Shown here: one piece after another, positions 26,241 to 34,266 of the stretch
How positions within the stretch are numbered: position 1 is the stretch's first letter
How the letters are laid out: every line of letters begins with the position of its first letter
NCBI GenBank assembly: GCA_938045445.1
Contig: CALIMM010000014.1
Span: 1 to 64,000 of the forward strand
Length of the DNA stretch: 64,000 bases
Origin: an uncultured Candidatus Saccharibacteria bacterium
GTDB taxonomy: Bacteria > Patescibacteriota > Saccharimonadia > Saccharimonadales > Saccharimonadaceae
Reading direction: 5' to 3'
Position numbers and translations under genes: made by a program
The notes under the pieces: model-generated
Database searches by the model: none
The model's input: only the letters and a program-made list of their open reading frames with translations
What the model was told of the DNA's origin: nothing

Positions 26241-26666
26241 ATGAGTTGGGATCTCACCGCAATCAAAACAAAACGTCATGTCCAGTCGGTTGGTGACCTG
26301 ACGGAAGAAGACTGCGTGCCGCTCGAGCGCCAGCAGATGATTGCCGAGCTTGAAAAGGCTGCCAAAGCATGCGATGCGCAGTTAGACACGCGCGACCCGT
26401 CGTGGCTTGTTATGGAGAAGAAAGAGTGGCTGATCGAATTTAGCCTGAGTAAACATAGGGAGCAACTCATCACCATAGGGCTGCGCGTCAGGGGTAGTAG
26501 GGAACCAACGGAGGTATTTGCGTATCTCATCCAACAGCTTGGCATGCGGCTGGTGGAGTGGAGCACTGGCGAGTTCTTGGATCTATCCAAGCAGAGCAGC
26601 TTCGGCCGCTGGCAGGAGTGGAGCGATCGGGTGCTGCAAAATAGTGCAAAATTACCAAAAGCATAA
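26241..26666 (+). CDS. Hypothetical protein, 141 residues
   Basis: I do not recognise the family. The protein has no membrane segment, is rich in E, L and W, and its second half (EVFAYLIQQLGMRLVEWSTG) looks alpha/beta. Ten charged residues flank a possible beta sheet (DPSWLVMEKKEWLIEFSLSK). The size and acidic composition would suit a small immunity-like or adaptor protein, but no evidence links it to a toxin. A strong Shine-Dalgarno AAGGAGG lies 11 nt before the ATG. It probably has its own transcript or follows aspS, which stops 77 bp upstream. Confidence 0.65.
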   Translation: MSWDLTAIKTKRHVQSVGDLTEEDCVPLERQQMIAELEKAAKACDAQLDTRDPSWLVMEKKEWLIEFSLSKHREQLITIGLRVRGSREPTEVFAYLIQQLGMRLVEWSTGEFLDLSKQSSFGRWQEWSDRVLQNSAKLPKA

Positions 26667-26702
26667 GCGCGTGTGTGATTACGGGAGCTGTGGGATAGCT
26701 AG

Positions 26703-27365
26703 TTACGATAGCTCTATCGTTTCTATCCGCTGATACTTCACCCCAACCTCGGCCGCCGCTGCTGTGCACAGTGTATCAATCAATCCCTTGCCAGCGTCGC
26801 TCAAGATAGCGTCATGAACAGGGAAGGCGAGGCGCGGGGCGACGGCCTGCAAGAAGCTGCGTGCCTCGGAGAACTTGAGCCATGGTGCGGCCACTGGCAG
26901 AGCGAGGACGTCGATGGGGCGCTGAGGCAAAGCGAAGGAATCGCCAGGGTAGTAGATGCGATTGTTGATCAGCGCGGCAAGGTTGTGGAGGCGCGGGATA
27001 TGTGGGCTCACCACGGCATGCTCACCGCCAAAGAACTCAAGCGTGAATGGCCCAATCTGGTATGTATCACCAGACATCGCGGCTATTGCATGGCGGACAG
27101 AGAGCGTGCCTTCTGGTAGAGATATCGTTGTACTATCTACAATAATATCATCAACACTTATAATCTCTGCTTTAGGAAATGCTTGCATAATACGCTTGAT
27201 GAGCGCAGGGCTACAGTGGTCGGGATGCGCATGGGTAATGAGAACTGCCGCTACCTGCTGCGGCATAGCAAAGTCGTCGGTGTATACACCTGGGTCGACG
27301 ACCAAGCTTTGGCCGTTGATTGTAAGAGTAAAGCAAGAGTGGGCAAATTTCGTTAGTGTTGTCAT
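26703..27365 (-). CDS. MBL-fold metal-dependent hydrolase (UPF0173-like)
   Basis: A 220-residue metallo-beta-lactamase-fold protein. The metal motif is LITHAHPDHCS (H-x-H-x-D-H), preceded by LVVDPGVY, with later ligands in FFGGEHAV, the aspartate in YYPGDSF, and FPVHDAI. The compact size without extra domains fits the UPF0173/YtkL-like group of small hydrolases; substrate not known. TATACT (complement of 27372-27377) ends 6 nt before the ATG, so the transcript is probably leaderless. Confidence 0.9.
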   Translation of the reverse strand: MTTLTKFAHSCFTLTINGQSLVVDPGVYTDDFAMPQQVAAVLITHAHPDHCSPALIKRIMQAFPKAEIISVDDIIVDSTTISLPEGTLSVRHAIAAMSGDTYQIGPFTLEFFGGEHAVVSPHIPRLHNLAALINNRIYYPGDSFALPQRPIDVLALPVAAPWLKFSEARSFLQAVAPRLAFPVHDAILSDAGKGLIDTLCTAAAAEVGVKYQRIETIELS

Positions 27366-27649
27366 ACATCTAGTATAGCGAAGAAGAGGGTGAAGCGGTA
27401 GGTTGCTTCTTGCCGCGTGGTATTGGTTAAGAATATTTGACTGGTGTCAGTAACTATAGGGCTCACTATAGTAAAGATACATATGTACGCTCAAAAATCG
27501 CTTCCTAGTGCGGGAGCTGAAAAGCATAACTATGGCGTAGTAGCAATTTCTGATATTTCACAGACAGAATAGTAGGCAGGAGGGAGATGGTTCTGAAAGC
27601 AAGCTAGGAAACCATTGTGCTATGGTAAGAAATGTGACATCATAGCTGT
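27366..27649. other. Intergenic region without a visible gene
   Basis: About 280 bp between two divergent hydrolase genes. The left end is the promoter of the MBL-fold gene. CAGGAGGGAGATGG at 27577-27590 looks like a ribosome binding site, but the frame after it is very short. I see no RNA gene. Confidence 0.4.
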
Positions 27650-28231
27650 ATGAACAAGACAATTCTCTTTGTACCGGGCTTCCAAGAAGGGCGCGCCGAC
27701 CGTGATTACGATACACTGATGAACCGCTGGCGAGCAATGGGCTACGCGGTGGAATTTGTACCAATTCAATGGCATCGCACTATGCAAAAACAGTGGTTGC
27801 AGACGCTACATGAGCGGTATCGGCAGTATGATCCAGCCAAGACCATCCTGGCTGGCTTCTCATTTGGGGCGTGCATTGCGTTCTTAGCGGCGTGCGAGCA
27901 AGCACCAAGTGAGCTGTGGCTCTTCTCGCTGTCGCCGTCATTTGCAGAGTGTGCAGAGTATTGGTCTAAGCGCGATTGGCGCGTGATCGGTAAGCGGCGG
28001 CTCGAATATGCCAAGCAGGTGAGCTTGGTAGCGGCTGCGCAGCGTATTACGTGCCCTGTGCAGATTTTCGTTGGCTCCGAGGAGTTTATTAAGTGGCCAG
28101 AGATGAAACTTGTCTTTGATACTGCTATGCAGCACATTCCCGCCGTCCATGGCACAGTGGTAAAAGGCGCTGGGCACGCGGTGGATGACCCGCGGTATGT
28201 GGCAGCAGTGTGCGACGCAATAGAGCGATAG
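27650..28231 (+). CDS. Alpha/beta hydrolase
   Basis: A 193-residue small serine hydrolase. The nucleophile elbow is LAGFSFGACIAF (G-F-S-F-G, Ser at about 72). IFVGSEEFIKWPEM contains a candidate acid residue, and KGAGHAVDDP the catalytic histidine. It has no signal peptide, so it acts in the cytoplasm. The family is too broad to name a substrate. A long perfect hairpin follows the stop. Confidence 0.85.
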   Translation: MNKTILFVPGFQEGRADRDYDTLMNRWRAMGYAVEFVPIQWHRTMQKQWLQTLHERYRQYDPAKTILAGFSFGACIAFLAACEQAPSELWLFSLSPSFAECAEYWSKRDWRVIGKRRLEYAKQVSLVAAAQRITCPVQIFVGSEEFIKWPEMKLVFDTAMQHIPAVHGTVVKGAGHAVDDPRYVAAVCDAIER

Positions 28232-28239
28232 CCGATGGA

Positions 28240-28270
28240 GCTACGCTAGCCGTTTCTTGGCTAGCGTAGC
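28240..28270. terminator. Bidirectional terminator hairpin
   Basis: GCTACGCTAGCC (28240-28251) and GGCTAGCGTAGC (28259-28270) form a perfect 12-bp stem with a 7-nt loop between the convergent hydrolase genes. There is no immediate U-run on the plus strand, so it may act as a shared end or processing site. Confidence 0.65.
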
Positions 28271-28283
28271 GTGAGCTTTAGCT

Positions 28284-29231
28284 TTATTGTATGTGCTTTG
28301 TCTCGACATCCTGCCAGTCGCTATTGTGCCGGAGTTCGGCGTTGTCACCAGCGAAGACCGCTTTTGCTTCGGTATTGTCGCTCAGAGTCCAGAGGAACCA
28401 GGCGGTCATGTAGGCATCGCCATATTCCAGCACGTCTTTGTGACCAACGGTCTTGCGCCGCGCGATGACGCTGGGTTTATCTGTACTCAGGGCACGGAAG
28501 TTCTGCTGCAGGTCGCTCAGTGGGCTAATGGCGAGGTTGTCGCTTGGGCCAGTCCCAGCCATCATGTAGGTGGCTGTCTTGAGCTTGCTGGTGTCGTAGT
28601 GCCAGTTGTTGTCGTTTGCGGTGCCATGGCCAACTGCGCTAGCGGTGTAGAGGGAGGTATAGCGGTTACTATTGCCGTATTTTGTGGCGGCATTGATAGC
28701 ACCGGCTCCGCCTTGGGAATGCCCGGCGATGCCGATTTTGCTTGTATTGACGAAGCCTTTGATGGGGCTGTTCTCGGCAGCATTGAGCTCTAGCGCGGTA
28801 TCAAGCATGGCCGACGTTGTTGCGCCTGTGCCTGTCCAGCCATCCTCATTGCCAATGACAACAAAACCCCAGCTGGCCAAATGCTCGAAGATTGGCGCAT
28901 AAGTAGACGCGTAGGTGGCGGTGCCATTGACCATCAGCACAAGGGGGAAGGTTTGGCCCGGAGCGGTGCGTTGCGGGGCATAGATATGATATTCTTTGAT
29001 GGCTGTGCTATCGCTGCGATGAGTGTGGTGCGCAACGTGGTAGGGGCCAGGCTTAGTATAACGCTGCTCTAGCGTGCCACTGGGGCTCAGCTTCGCAGCG
29101 TAATCCTTCGCCACGCCGTCATCGCCGGTGATGCTTTGGTTGAGGTAATTCATATAAAGCACAAGCAACACAAAGCACACGAAGAGTATTGCTATGATGA
29201 TACCCAGAATTTTCAGAAGCTTTTTTGTCAT
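28284..29231 (-). CDS. Exported alpha/beta hydrolase, cutinase/PETase-like
   Basis: A 315-residue protein with an N-terminal membrane anchor (residues 8-31) and an outer hydrolase domain. IGIAGHSQGGAGAINAATKY holds the nucleophile (G-H-S-Q-G, Ser at about 171), and the HSQGGAG context is typical of dienelactone/polyester hydrolase (PETase, chlorophyllase) folds. FPLVLMVNGTATYASTY provides the oxyanion loop and a late VGHKD the likely histidine. It may attack ester bonds of host or environmental lipids/polyesters. AGGATAA upstream of the ATG is a fair Shine-Dalgarno sequence. Confidence 0.85.
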   Translation of the reverse strand: MTKKLLKILGIIIAILFVCFVLLVLYMNYLNQSITGDDGVAKDYAAKLSPSGTLEQRYTKPGPYHVAHHTHRSDSTAIKEYHIYAPQRTAPGQTFPLVLMVNGTATYASTYAPIFEHLASWGFVVIGNEDGWTGTGATTSAMLDTALELNAAENSPIKGFVNTSKIGIAGHSQGGAGAINAATKYGNSNRYTSLYTASAVGHGTANDNNWHYDTSKLKTATYMMAGTGPSDNLAISPLSDLQQNFRALSTDKPSVIARRKTVGHKDVLEYGDAYMTAWFLWTLSDNTEAKAVFAGDNAELRHNSDWQDVETKHIQ

Positions 29232-29439
29232 TGCTTTATCCTCATTCGGTTAAAATAATACTAGTGATATTATCTACTATACACCGAGTGTATAGTAATG
29301 ACAAGGGGAGAGTGATTACTTTTTCACTGTATATTTTGGTTTTGCGGATAGAGATAGCATGGCCGATATCCTTCCAGCTATGGTAATGGGAGCGTCTCAG
29401 TATTGCACTCACAAGAGTCAACGGTATATACTGATGAGC

Positions 29440-30213
29440 ATGTACGAACAAGAACTTCATACCGCGCAGCGGATTGCTCGCGAGGCGGGCGATATTATGC
29501 GCCGCTATTTTGATGGCGACCAGCAGCGCCAGACCAAGGCAGATGGCACGCCAGTGACAATTGCCGATATAACAATTAACTCACTGGTGATCCAACGCCT
29601 CCACGAGACCTTCCCAGACGATGGCGTCATTGGCGAAGAGGAGAGCACGGCAGGCTATGGCCTTGGGCGGAAGTGGCTGTGCGACCCGGTCGACGGCACG
29701 AAGGCCTTTACTTGGGGTGTGCCCACAGCGATGTTTTCGCTCGCACTGGTGATTGATGGTGTGCCAACCGTTGGCGTTGGCTATGAACCAATGACGGATC
29801 GGCTCTACTGGGCGGTGCGTGGGCAGGGCGCCTTTTGCAACGGTACGCGGCTGCAGGTGAATCACCAGACGCTTACAGAGGGGATCTTTGCGGCGTCGTG
29901 TAGCTATGCAAATATCCGCCGCCATGAATATTATGATAAGCTGATCGAACGCAAGGTGAGCACAGCAAGCATTAGTGGTGCAGTGGCCAAGAGTGTTCGC
30001 GTGGCTGAGGGGCGCTTCGTTGGGTATTATGCCGAGAAGGTGAATGCGTATGATATGGCAGCGGTGCACGTTATTGTTGAGGAGGCTGGTGGTAAGATGA
30101 CGAATGTATCGGGCCAGCCGCTTGATTATACGCGGCCGTTTTGTGGTGCACTTGTGTCTAATGGTGTCGTGCACGATGAGCTGATGGCAATAGTGCACGA
30201 TGAGTGCTCATAA
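29440..30213 (+). CDS. Inositol-monophosphatase family phosphatase
   Basis: A 257-residue metal-dependent phosphatase. The family motifs GEEES (about 68-72) and WLCDPVDGTKAF (D-P-x-D-G-T, about 83-94) bind the metals, and AYDMAAVHVIVEEAGG is the second signature (W/Y-D-x-A-A). Possible substrates are inositol phosphate, histidinol phosphate or 3'-phosphoadenosine phosphate. MYEQ is taken as the start, because TATACT (29427-29432) ends 7 nt before it. The upstream frame from 29359 looks unrelated. Confidence 0.9.
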   Translation: MYEQELHTAQRIAREAGDIMRRYFDGDQQRQTKADGTPVTIADITINSLVIQRLHETFPDDGVIGEEESTAGYGLGRKWLCDPVDGTKAFTWGVPTAMFSLALVIDGVPTVGVGYEPMTDRLYWAVRGQGAFCNGTRLQVNHQTLTEGIFAASCSYANIRRHEYYDKLIERKVSTASISGAVAKSVRVAEGRFVGYYAEKVNAYDMAAVHVIVEEAGGKMTNVSGQPLDYTRPFCGALVSNGVVHDELMAIVHDECS

Positions 30214-31440
30214 ATACCGCACGCTACCAAACGGTATTTTGCGCTTCATCTGCGCAGCAATACCGAGAGTATCGGCTGGCTGGACGGTGTGCGGGCCATA
30301 GAATTGGTTAATCTCATCGATCGCGGCAGTGAGAGCGTGGCGTGCTGATAGGTCGTCGAAGAGTGCGAGCTGTGCGTCTGTCTCGCTTGTGAGAAGATAA
30401 CACGACATGCCAATCTCATAGGCGGGCAGTGGCATCGACCGGGTGAGTCGCTTGACGATATGAAAAAGCGTGGTGCCATCACATAGTGGATGCTCGCGGC
30501 GCTCGTGGTTGTGCCAGCGGCCTGTTTGGTAACTTTTGACATAGAGGCGCACACCACGGGCGCGCACGTATTGCTGCCGGAGCGCAGCCGCGATGTCTTC
30601 GCACAGGACGTGGAAGCGGCGCAAGACTTGATCGTAATTGAGGTTTGGCTGATCAAGGACGAACTGCCGCCCGACTGTCTTGAGTGGGCGCTCATCACTA
30701 TCTACCTCCCAACCGCGCAGCCGCTTGTACCAGTCGCGCCCTGGCTTGCCATGAAACACCATGTGCTCGAGCGTTGCTTCGCTTGCGGCCAGAAAGTCCA
30801 GTGGTGTCTGGATACCAACCTGGTGGAGGCGCTTGCTGTAGCCAGCGGCAATACCAGTGAGGTCTTCGAGCGATAGTGTAGCGAGTACTGCGTGGAGATT
30901 GTCTGCAGTGATGCAAGTCAGGCCATCGGGTTTATTGATGCCGGCAGCAATCTTAGCTAGCCAGCGGTTGGTGCCAATGCCAACATTGCAGCGCATGTAG
31001 TCGCCAACCTCGCTACGGAGGCGCTGCTTGATCTCCTGGCCGATTGCCAGCGCGCCGCGTGCCCGGATGTTGGGTGGACTTTGGCTGAGGTCGATTACCC
31101 CTTCATCAATGCTTTTCATGGTGGCCTTGGGCGAGTAGTCGCTGAGGATAGTTGCAAGTCGGTGGTAGACATAGCGATACTTTGGTGGATCGCTTTCTAG
31201 CGGGACGATATTGGGGCAGAGAAGCCGCGCTGCTGGTAGGCGCATGCCGGTATGCACACCACGCGCTTTGGCTTCGTAGCTTGCGGTGACGATAGTCGCG
31301 TGTTGGTTGCGCCGATTAACGATGACAACTGGCCGGTGGCGGAGCAACGGCCGAGATTGCTGCTCGATTGTGGCAAAGCAGCTATTGAGATCAATATGCA
31401 TCATCAGTGGTGAGGCGGGATTGATGTCGCTACGAGACAT
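30208..31440 (-). CDS. Y-family DNA polymerase (DinB/ImuB-like)
   Basis: A 410-residue lesion-bypass polymerase. MMHIDLNSCFATIEQ holds the first catalytic aspartate and the steric-gate position. SIDEGVIDLS is the second acidic motif (S-I-D-E). The helix-hairpin-helix thumb (LEDLTGIAAGYSKRLHQVGI) and the little-finger domain follow. The start at 31440 overlaps the preceding small gene by 11 bp, so the two are co-translated. The C-terminus lacks a clear clamp-binding QLxLF, although QLALFDDLSA near residue 370 is a good clamp-binding match. Its 3' end overlaps the phosphatase gene by 6 bp on the other strand. Confidence 0.92.
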   Translation of the reverse strand: MSRSDINPASPLMMHIDLNSCFATIEQQSRPLLRHRPVVIVNRRNQHATIVTASYEAKARGVHTGMRLPAARLLCPNIVPLESDPPKYRYVYHRLATILSDYSPKATMKSIDEGVIDLSQSPPNIRARGALAIGQEIKQRLRSEVGDYMRCNVGIGTNRWLAKIAAGINKPDGLTCITADNLHAVLATLSLEDLTGIAAGYSKRLHQVGIQTPLDFLAASEATLEHMVFHGKPGRDWYKRLRGWEVDSDERPLKTVGRQFVLDQPNLNYDQVLRRFHVLCEDIAAALRQQYVRARGVRLYVKSYQTGRWHNHERREHPLCDGTTLFHIVKRLTRSMPLPAYEIGMSCYLLTSETDAQLALFDDLSARHALTAAIDEINQFYGPHTVQPADTLGIAAQMKRKIPFGSVRYL

Positions 31441-31696
31441 GATCAGCCTCGCGGGTGAGCCGCCATACCAGCGTGATACTATCAAACTCCAGGCGGTAAT
31501 CAGCCTGCTCATCTGTCACATCGAAGATATGCACCGTACGTGCACCGCGCTGATGCTCGAAACCCAGGCCGATTCGCCTGATCGTCACTTCCTGGCCATT
31601 ACTACGCCGAAATTTGACTGGCTGGCATGGCTGATACCCACGCCGAAAAATCGCCACTACCTCCACGACTTCATCAAGATATAGTTCGTCATCCAT
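31430..31696 (-). CDS. Small DUF6504-like protein paired with the DNA polymerase
   Basis: An 88-residue protein, likely a compact beta-barrel. FRRGYQPCQPVKFRRSNGQE, then YRLEFDSITLVWRL resembles the small DUF6504-type domain often found next to or fused with ImuB/DinB polymerases (pattern: variable strand, then Y-x-L-x-x-D-x-x-x-x-x-W-x-L). The family assignment is from memory of this pattern and is tentative. A TATACT (complement of 31704-31709) ends 7 nt before the ATG; leaderless. Together with dinB it forms a two-gene translesion operon. Confidence 0.6.
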   Translation of the reverse strand: MDDELYLDEVVEVVAIFRRGYQPCQPVKFRRSNGQEVTIRRIGLGFEHQRGARTVHIFDVTDEQADYRLEFDSITLVWRLTREADHVS

Positions 31697-32038
31697 TGTT
31701 CTTAGTATAGCGCATGAGCCAGGTACGGTCGACGAGTGAAAACACAGTAACAGAGGTAGAGTGTGCTTATAGCTAAGTGATGCATTGTGTATTGCTGGGC
31801 TGGTGTTTCATGTGACTTACTTCTACTTCGCAAGAAAACATCTGCGGAGGCGAATAGAACCTAACCTTTTGCATAGGACTAAAGGAAAATGACACATAGC
31901 TCTTACATACTGTATTGCCTCGCACAAGAGCATAGCGAAGACGAAGAAGGGGATATTTTACAAAACGAACAATGCCAGCTGTCCTTGGCTCAGTTGTCAC
32001 GATAAGCTAATATAAACAGAGCGGCGCAGCTTAGAAAA
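31697..32038. other. Intergenic region, nothing recognised
   Basis: About 340 bp, AT-rich, between two minus-strand genes. It contains the -10 box of the polymerase operon at its left end and the ACAGAGGTAGA motif at 31750. A 75-codon minus-strand frame (31773-32000) has no sensible protein features and is rejected. No hairpin with a U-run was found. Confidence 0.4.
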
Positions 32039-32215
32039 TTATTTCTGCTGCTTGCGACTCTCGATAAACATCATAATGAGCCAGATAATGACGACGATTG
32101 CTGCGAGCGAGAGCAGTCCGTTGATAACCCATGCGGCTAGCTTTAGTACAACACCAAGTAGCCACGCGGCAATAATGACAATAGCGATTGTGAGAATAAG
32201 TCGAGATAGTTTCAT
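32039..32215 (-). CDS. 58-residue two-helix membrane protein
   Basis: ATG at 32213-32215 (complement) opens 58 codons: MKLSRLILTIAIVIIAAWLL, a short polar link, then a second helix (SLAAIVVIIWLIMMF) and the charged tail IESRKQQK. It is nearly all membrane-embedded, like small Lmo0937/DUF-type membrane proteins of unknown role. Gene evidence is its two-helix design plus TATACT (complement of 32222-32227) ending exactly 6 nt before the ATG, the same geometry as many genes here. Divergent from the glycosylase gene with only 20 bp between start codons. Confidence 0.7.
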   Translation of the reverse strand: MKLSRLILTIAIVIIAAWLLGVVLKLAAWVINGLLSLAAIVVIIWLIMMFIESRKQQK

Positions 32216-32221
32216 CCTTCT

Positions 32222-32229
32222 AGTATACT
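32222..32229. promoter_or_regulatory. Palindromic double -10 box for two divergent leaderless genes
   Basis: AGTATACT reads TATACT on both strands (minus 32227-32222, plus 32224-32229). Six bases separate each box from its ATG (32215 on the minus strand, 32236 on the plus strand). Two polymerases could not occupy it at once, so the two genes should compete. Confidence 0.65.
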
Positions 32230-32235
32230 ATACTT

Positions 32236-32991
32236 ATGGACACAGCACAATTCCAGGCCATGATATGGCACAAAGCCAAGCAGCTCTACCGCCCTATGCC
32301 GTGGCGCAGCCAGCCAACGCTGTACTATGTGCTGGTGAGCGAGCTGATGCTGCAGCAGACGCAGGTAGCGCGGGTGCTACCTAAGTTTGCCGAGTTTACT
32401 ACCCGATTCCCAACTATCGAGGCCCTGGCGGCGGCCCAGCTACCAGCGGTGCTGCAGGCATGGCAGGGCTTGGGGTATAATCGCCGGGCCAAGTACCTCC
32501 ACAGCGCGGCGCAAGCGATTGCTGCTGGTGCGCCCACCGCCACACAGGCCGACCTTGTGGCGCTGCCTGGTGTTGGTGCCAATACCGCTGGGGCCATCAT
32601 GAATTACGTGCATCAAACCCCGACCGCCTTTGTAGAGACCAATATCCGCACAGTGTATTTTAATCACTTTTTTGCTGGGCAAGAAGGTGTGAAGGATAAG
32701 GATGTGCTGGCGCTGGTGACGCAGACGATGGATACAGCTCGCCCACGTCAATGGTTCTGGGCACTAATGGACTACGGCGCTGAGCTGAAGGCGGCAGGTA
32801 AGGGTCAGCTTGGCACCAGCCGGCACTACACGCGGCAGTCGCGCTTTGCTGGCAGCCTGCGCCAAATGCGGGGCGAAATTGTGCGGCGCATGGCGCAGGG
32901 GCAACCACTGAGCGCCATTACCCAGGAGCTGCACGGCGACCCGCGTTTTGCTGCTGCGCTGGATGGACTACGGAAGGATGGGTTGATATGA
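32236..32991 (+). CDS. MutY-like HhH-GPD DNA glycosylase without iron-sulfur cluster
   Basis: A 251-residue base-excision glycosylase. SELMLQQTQVARVLPKF matches the MutY adenine-flipping helix, with the catalytic-type glutamate. LPGVGANTAGAI is the helix-hairpin-helix. The conserved MutY aspartate strand (D-G-N-V-x-R) reads VETNIRTVY, so Asp is replaced by Glu. The C-terminal region lacks the four-cysteine [4Fe-4S] loop and the 8-oxoG-recognition domain found in MutY. It could remove adenine, or thymine like MIG-type enzymes. TATACT ends 6 nt before the ATG. Confidence 0.85.
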   Translation: MDTAQFQAMIWHKAKQLYRPMPWRSQPTLYYVLVSELMLQQTQVARVLPKFAEFTTRFPTIEALAAAQLPAVLQAWQGLGYNRRAKYLHSAAQAIAAGAPTATQADLVALPGVGANTAGAIMNYVHQTPTAFVETNIRTVYFNHFFAGQEGVKDKDVLALVTQTMDTARPRQWFWALMDYGAELKAAGKGQLGTSRHYTRQSRFAGSLRQMRGEIVRRMAQGQPLSAITQELHGDPRFAAALDGLRKDGLI

Positions 32992-33290
32992 GTGAGTTAG
33001 TCCTCACGCGAGCAGAGGCTATCGCGCTATGTCACACGTGGGCGCGGATGCTTCGCCGAGAGTATACAATCGACACGCTGGTGAGTGACTATGGCGATGG
33101 GGTGCTTATGTCTGACCAGTTGGCCTATCCGCTCGAGATGCAGCCATGGATCACGCCAGAAACGGAGCCGCTCCTCTGGGCGATTCGCGACCATGCAGTA
33201 GATGTCGATATTGACCACACCCGGCGAGCTGATTGGGAGAAGCTACTGGAGCTGATCGACCAGCTACCAAAGAATGGTCCGGCAAAATGA
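32988..33290 (+). CDS. Hypothetical protein coupled to the glycosylase
   Basis: A 100-residue soluble protein that starts inside the stop of the glycosylase gene (ATGA overlap). It is acidic, helical in outline (LTRAEAIALCHTWARMLRRE, then WEKLLELIDQLPKNG) with a central PWITPETEPLLWAIRDH. I do not recognise it. The coupling suggests a partner or a gene of related use, for example DNA repair, but that is an inference. Confidence 0.6.
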   Translation: MSELVLTRAEAIALCHTWARMLRREYTIDTLVSDYGDGVLMSDQLAYPLEMQPWITPETEPLLWAIRDHAVDVDIDHTRRADWEKLLELIDQLPKNGPAK

Positions 33291-33463
33291 GCAGAGATGC
33301 CAAGCTTATTTCTAGGGTGTGACGAAACCAGTCATTATGGTTTAATGACTATGCCATAAACGATGATGAACATTCACTAAATATATTCATATCCATAAAA
33401 CTTAGCAAGTTATAGAAGAAAGATAAATAACAGAGGTAGAATCATTAGAATTGTGTGCGACTT

Positions 33464-34006
33464 CTACAGCTGCACGCCAAGCCACCCAGCGAGCACTGTT
33501 CCGGCGCCATAGGCCAGGGCAGCGGCGATCGCACCGAGCGCAAGAGTCTGCAGGGCGGCAATGAGTGGATTCTCACCACCAACCTTGCCTTTGATATAGC
33601 CAATTGCCACAAAGGTGAGCGCCGTAGCTCCCGAGCTGATATAAAACAGCAGAGGATGAGCCGCGCTTGAGCCGCGTGCCAGGACATGGGCAAGATAGGG
33701 GATGACAGGCACACTACCAACAACGACAAAGGCAGCGAAGGTCATGAGGCCGATGATTTTTGGCGAGGCGCGTTTGCTTGTACTCCGCGCCGACTCATCG
33801 TGCTCAGCACTGGCCGCGAGGTAGGCGCTCGCACCCATCGAGAAGCCATCGGCAATGAGGTTAGCTGCGCCTAGCACCAAGATAATTGCACTCGAGATGC
33901 CCGCGCCAGCACTGGCTGCTACTACAGCAAAGGTCGTGACGGTGCCATCGACCGCACCATAGACAAATTCAGAAATATAACGTTTGAGGACAGGTTTCAT
34001 ATTCAT
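33464..34006 (-). CDS. VIT1/CCC1-family iron/manganese transporter-like protein
   Basis: A 180-residue membrane protein with five hydrophobic segments. Family marks are EFVYGAVDGTVTTFAVV in helix 1 (the D-G-x-x-T/F metal-path motif), AANLIADGFSMGASAYLA in helix 2, and a cytoplasmic loop shorter than in plant VIT1. It lacks the long ferritin-like metal-binding domain. It probably moves Fe2+ or Mn2+ out of the cytoplasm. TATACT lies 9 nt before the ATG (complement 34016-34021). Confidence 0.88.
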   Translation of the reverse strand: MNMKPVLKRYISEFVYGAVDGTVTTFAVVAASAGAGISSAIILVLGAANLIADGFSMGASAYLAASAEHDESARSTSKRASPKIIGLMTFAAFVVVGSVPVIPYLAHVLARGSSAAHPLLFYISSGATALTFVAIGYIKGKVGGENPLIAALQTLALGAIAAALAYGAGTVLAGWLGVQL

Positions 34007-34266
34007 AACTTGGCTAGTATAGCATAGTGTGGTGCAAATGCAAAAAATTGTGCTATGGGCAGGTGAATGCTTTGGTGTTACAGCCTCCCGTACTATAGAT
34101 TCTTCGTGCTATAAAATTGGTGAGTGCTGAAGGTAGCTCCCTTGGAATGAGTGCGAAAATCATCAGTGCAATTGAATGAATAGTTAAAAAATATATCCAG
34201 CGTAATAAATACACAGAAAAAGAATTTAGCAAGAGATGAGATAGGAAACCGCTAGGGTCCAGCTGC

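Noticed and set aside
31773..32000. 75-codon minus-strand frame
   Set aside because: Composition and lack of ribosome site or -10 box argue against a gene.
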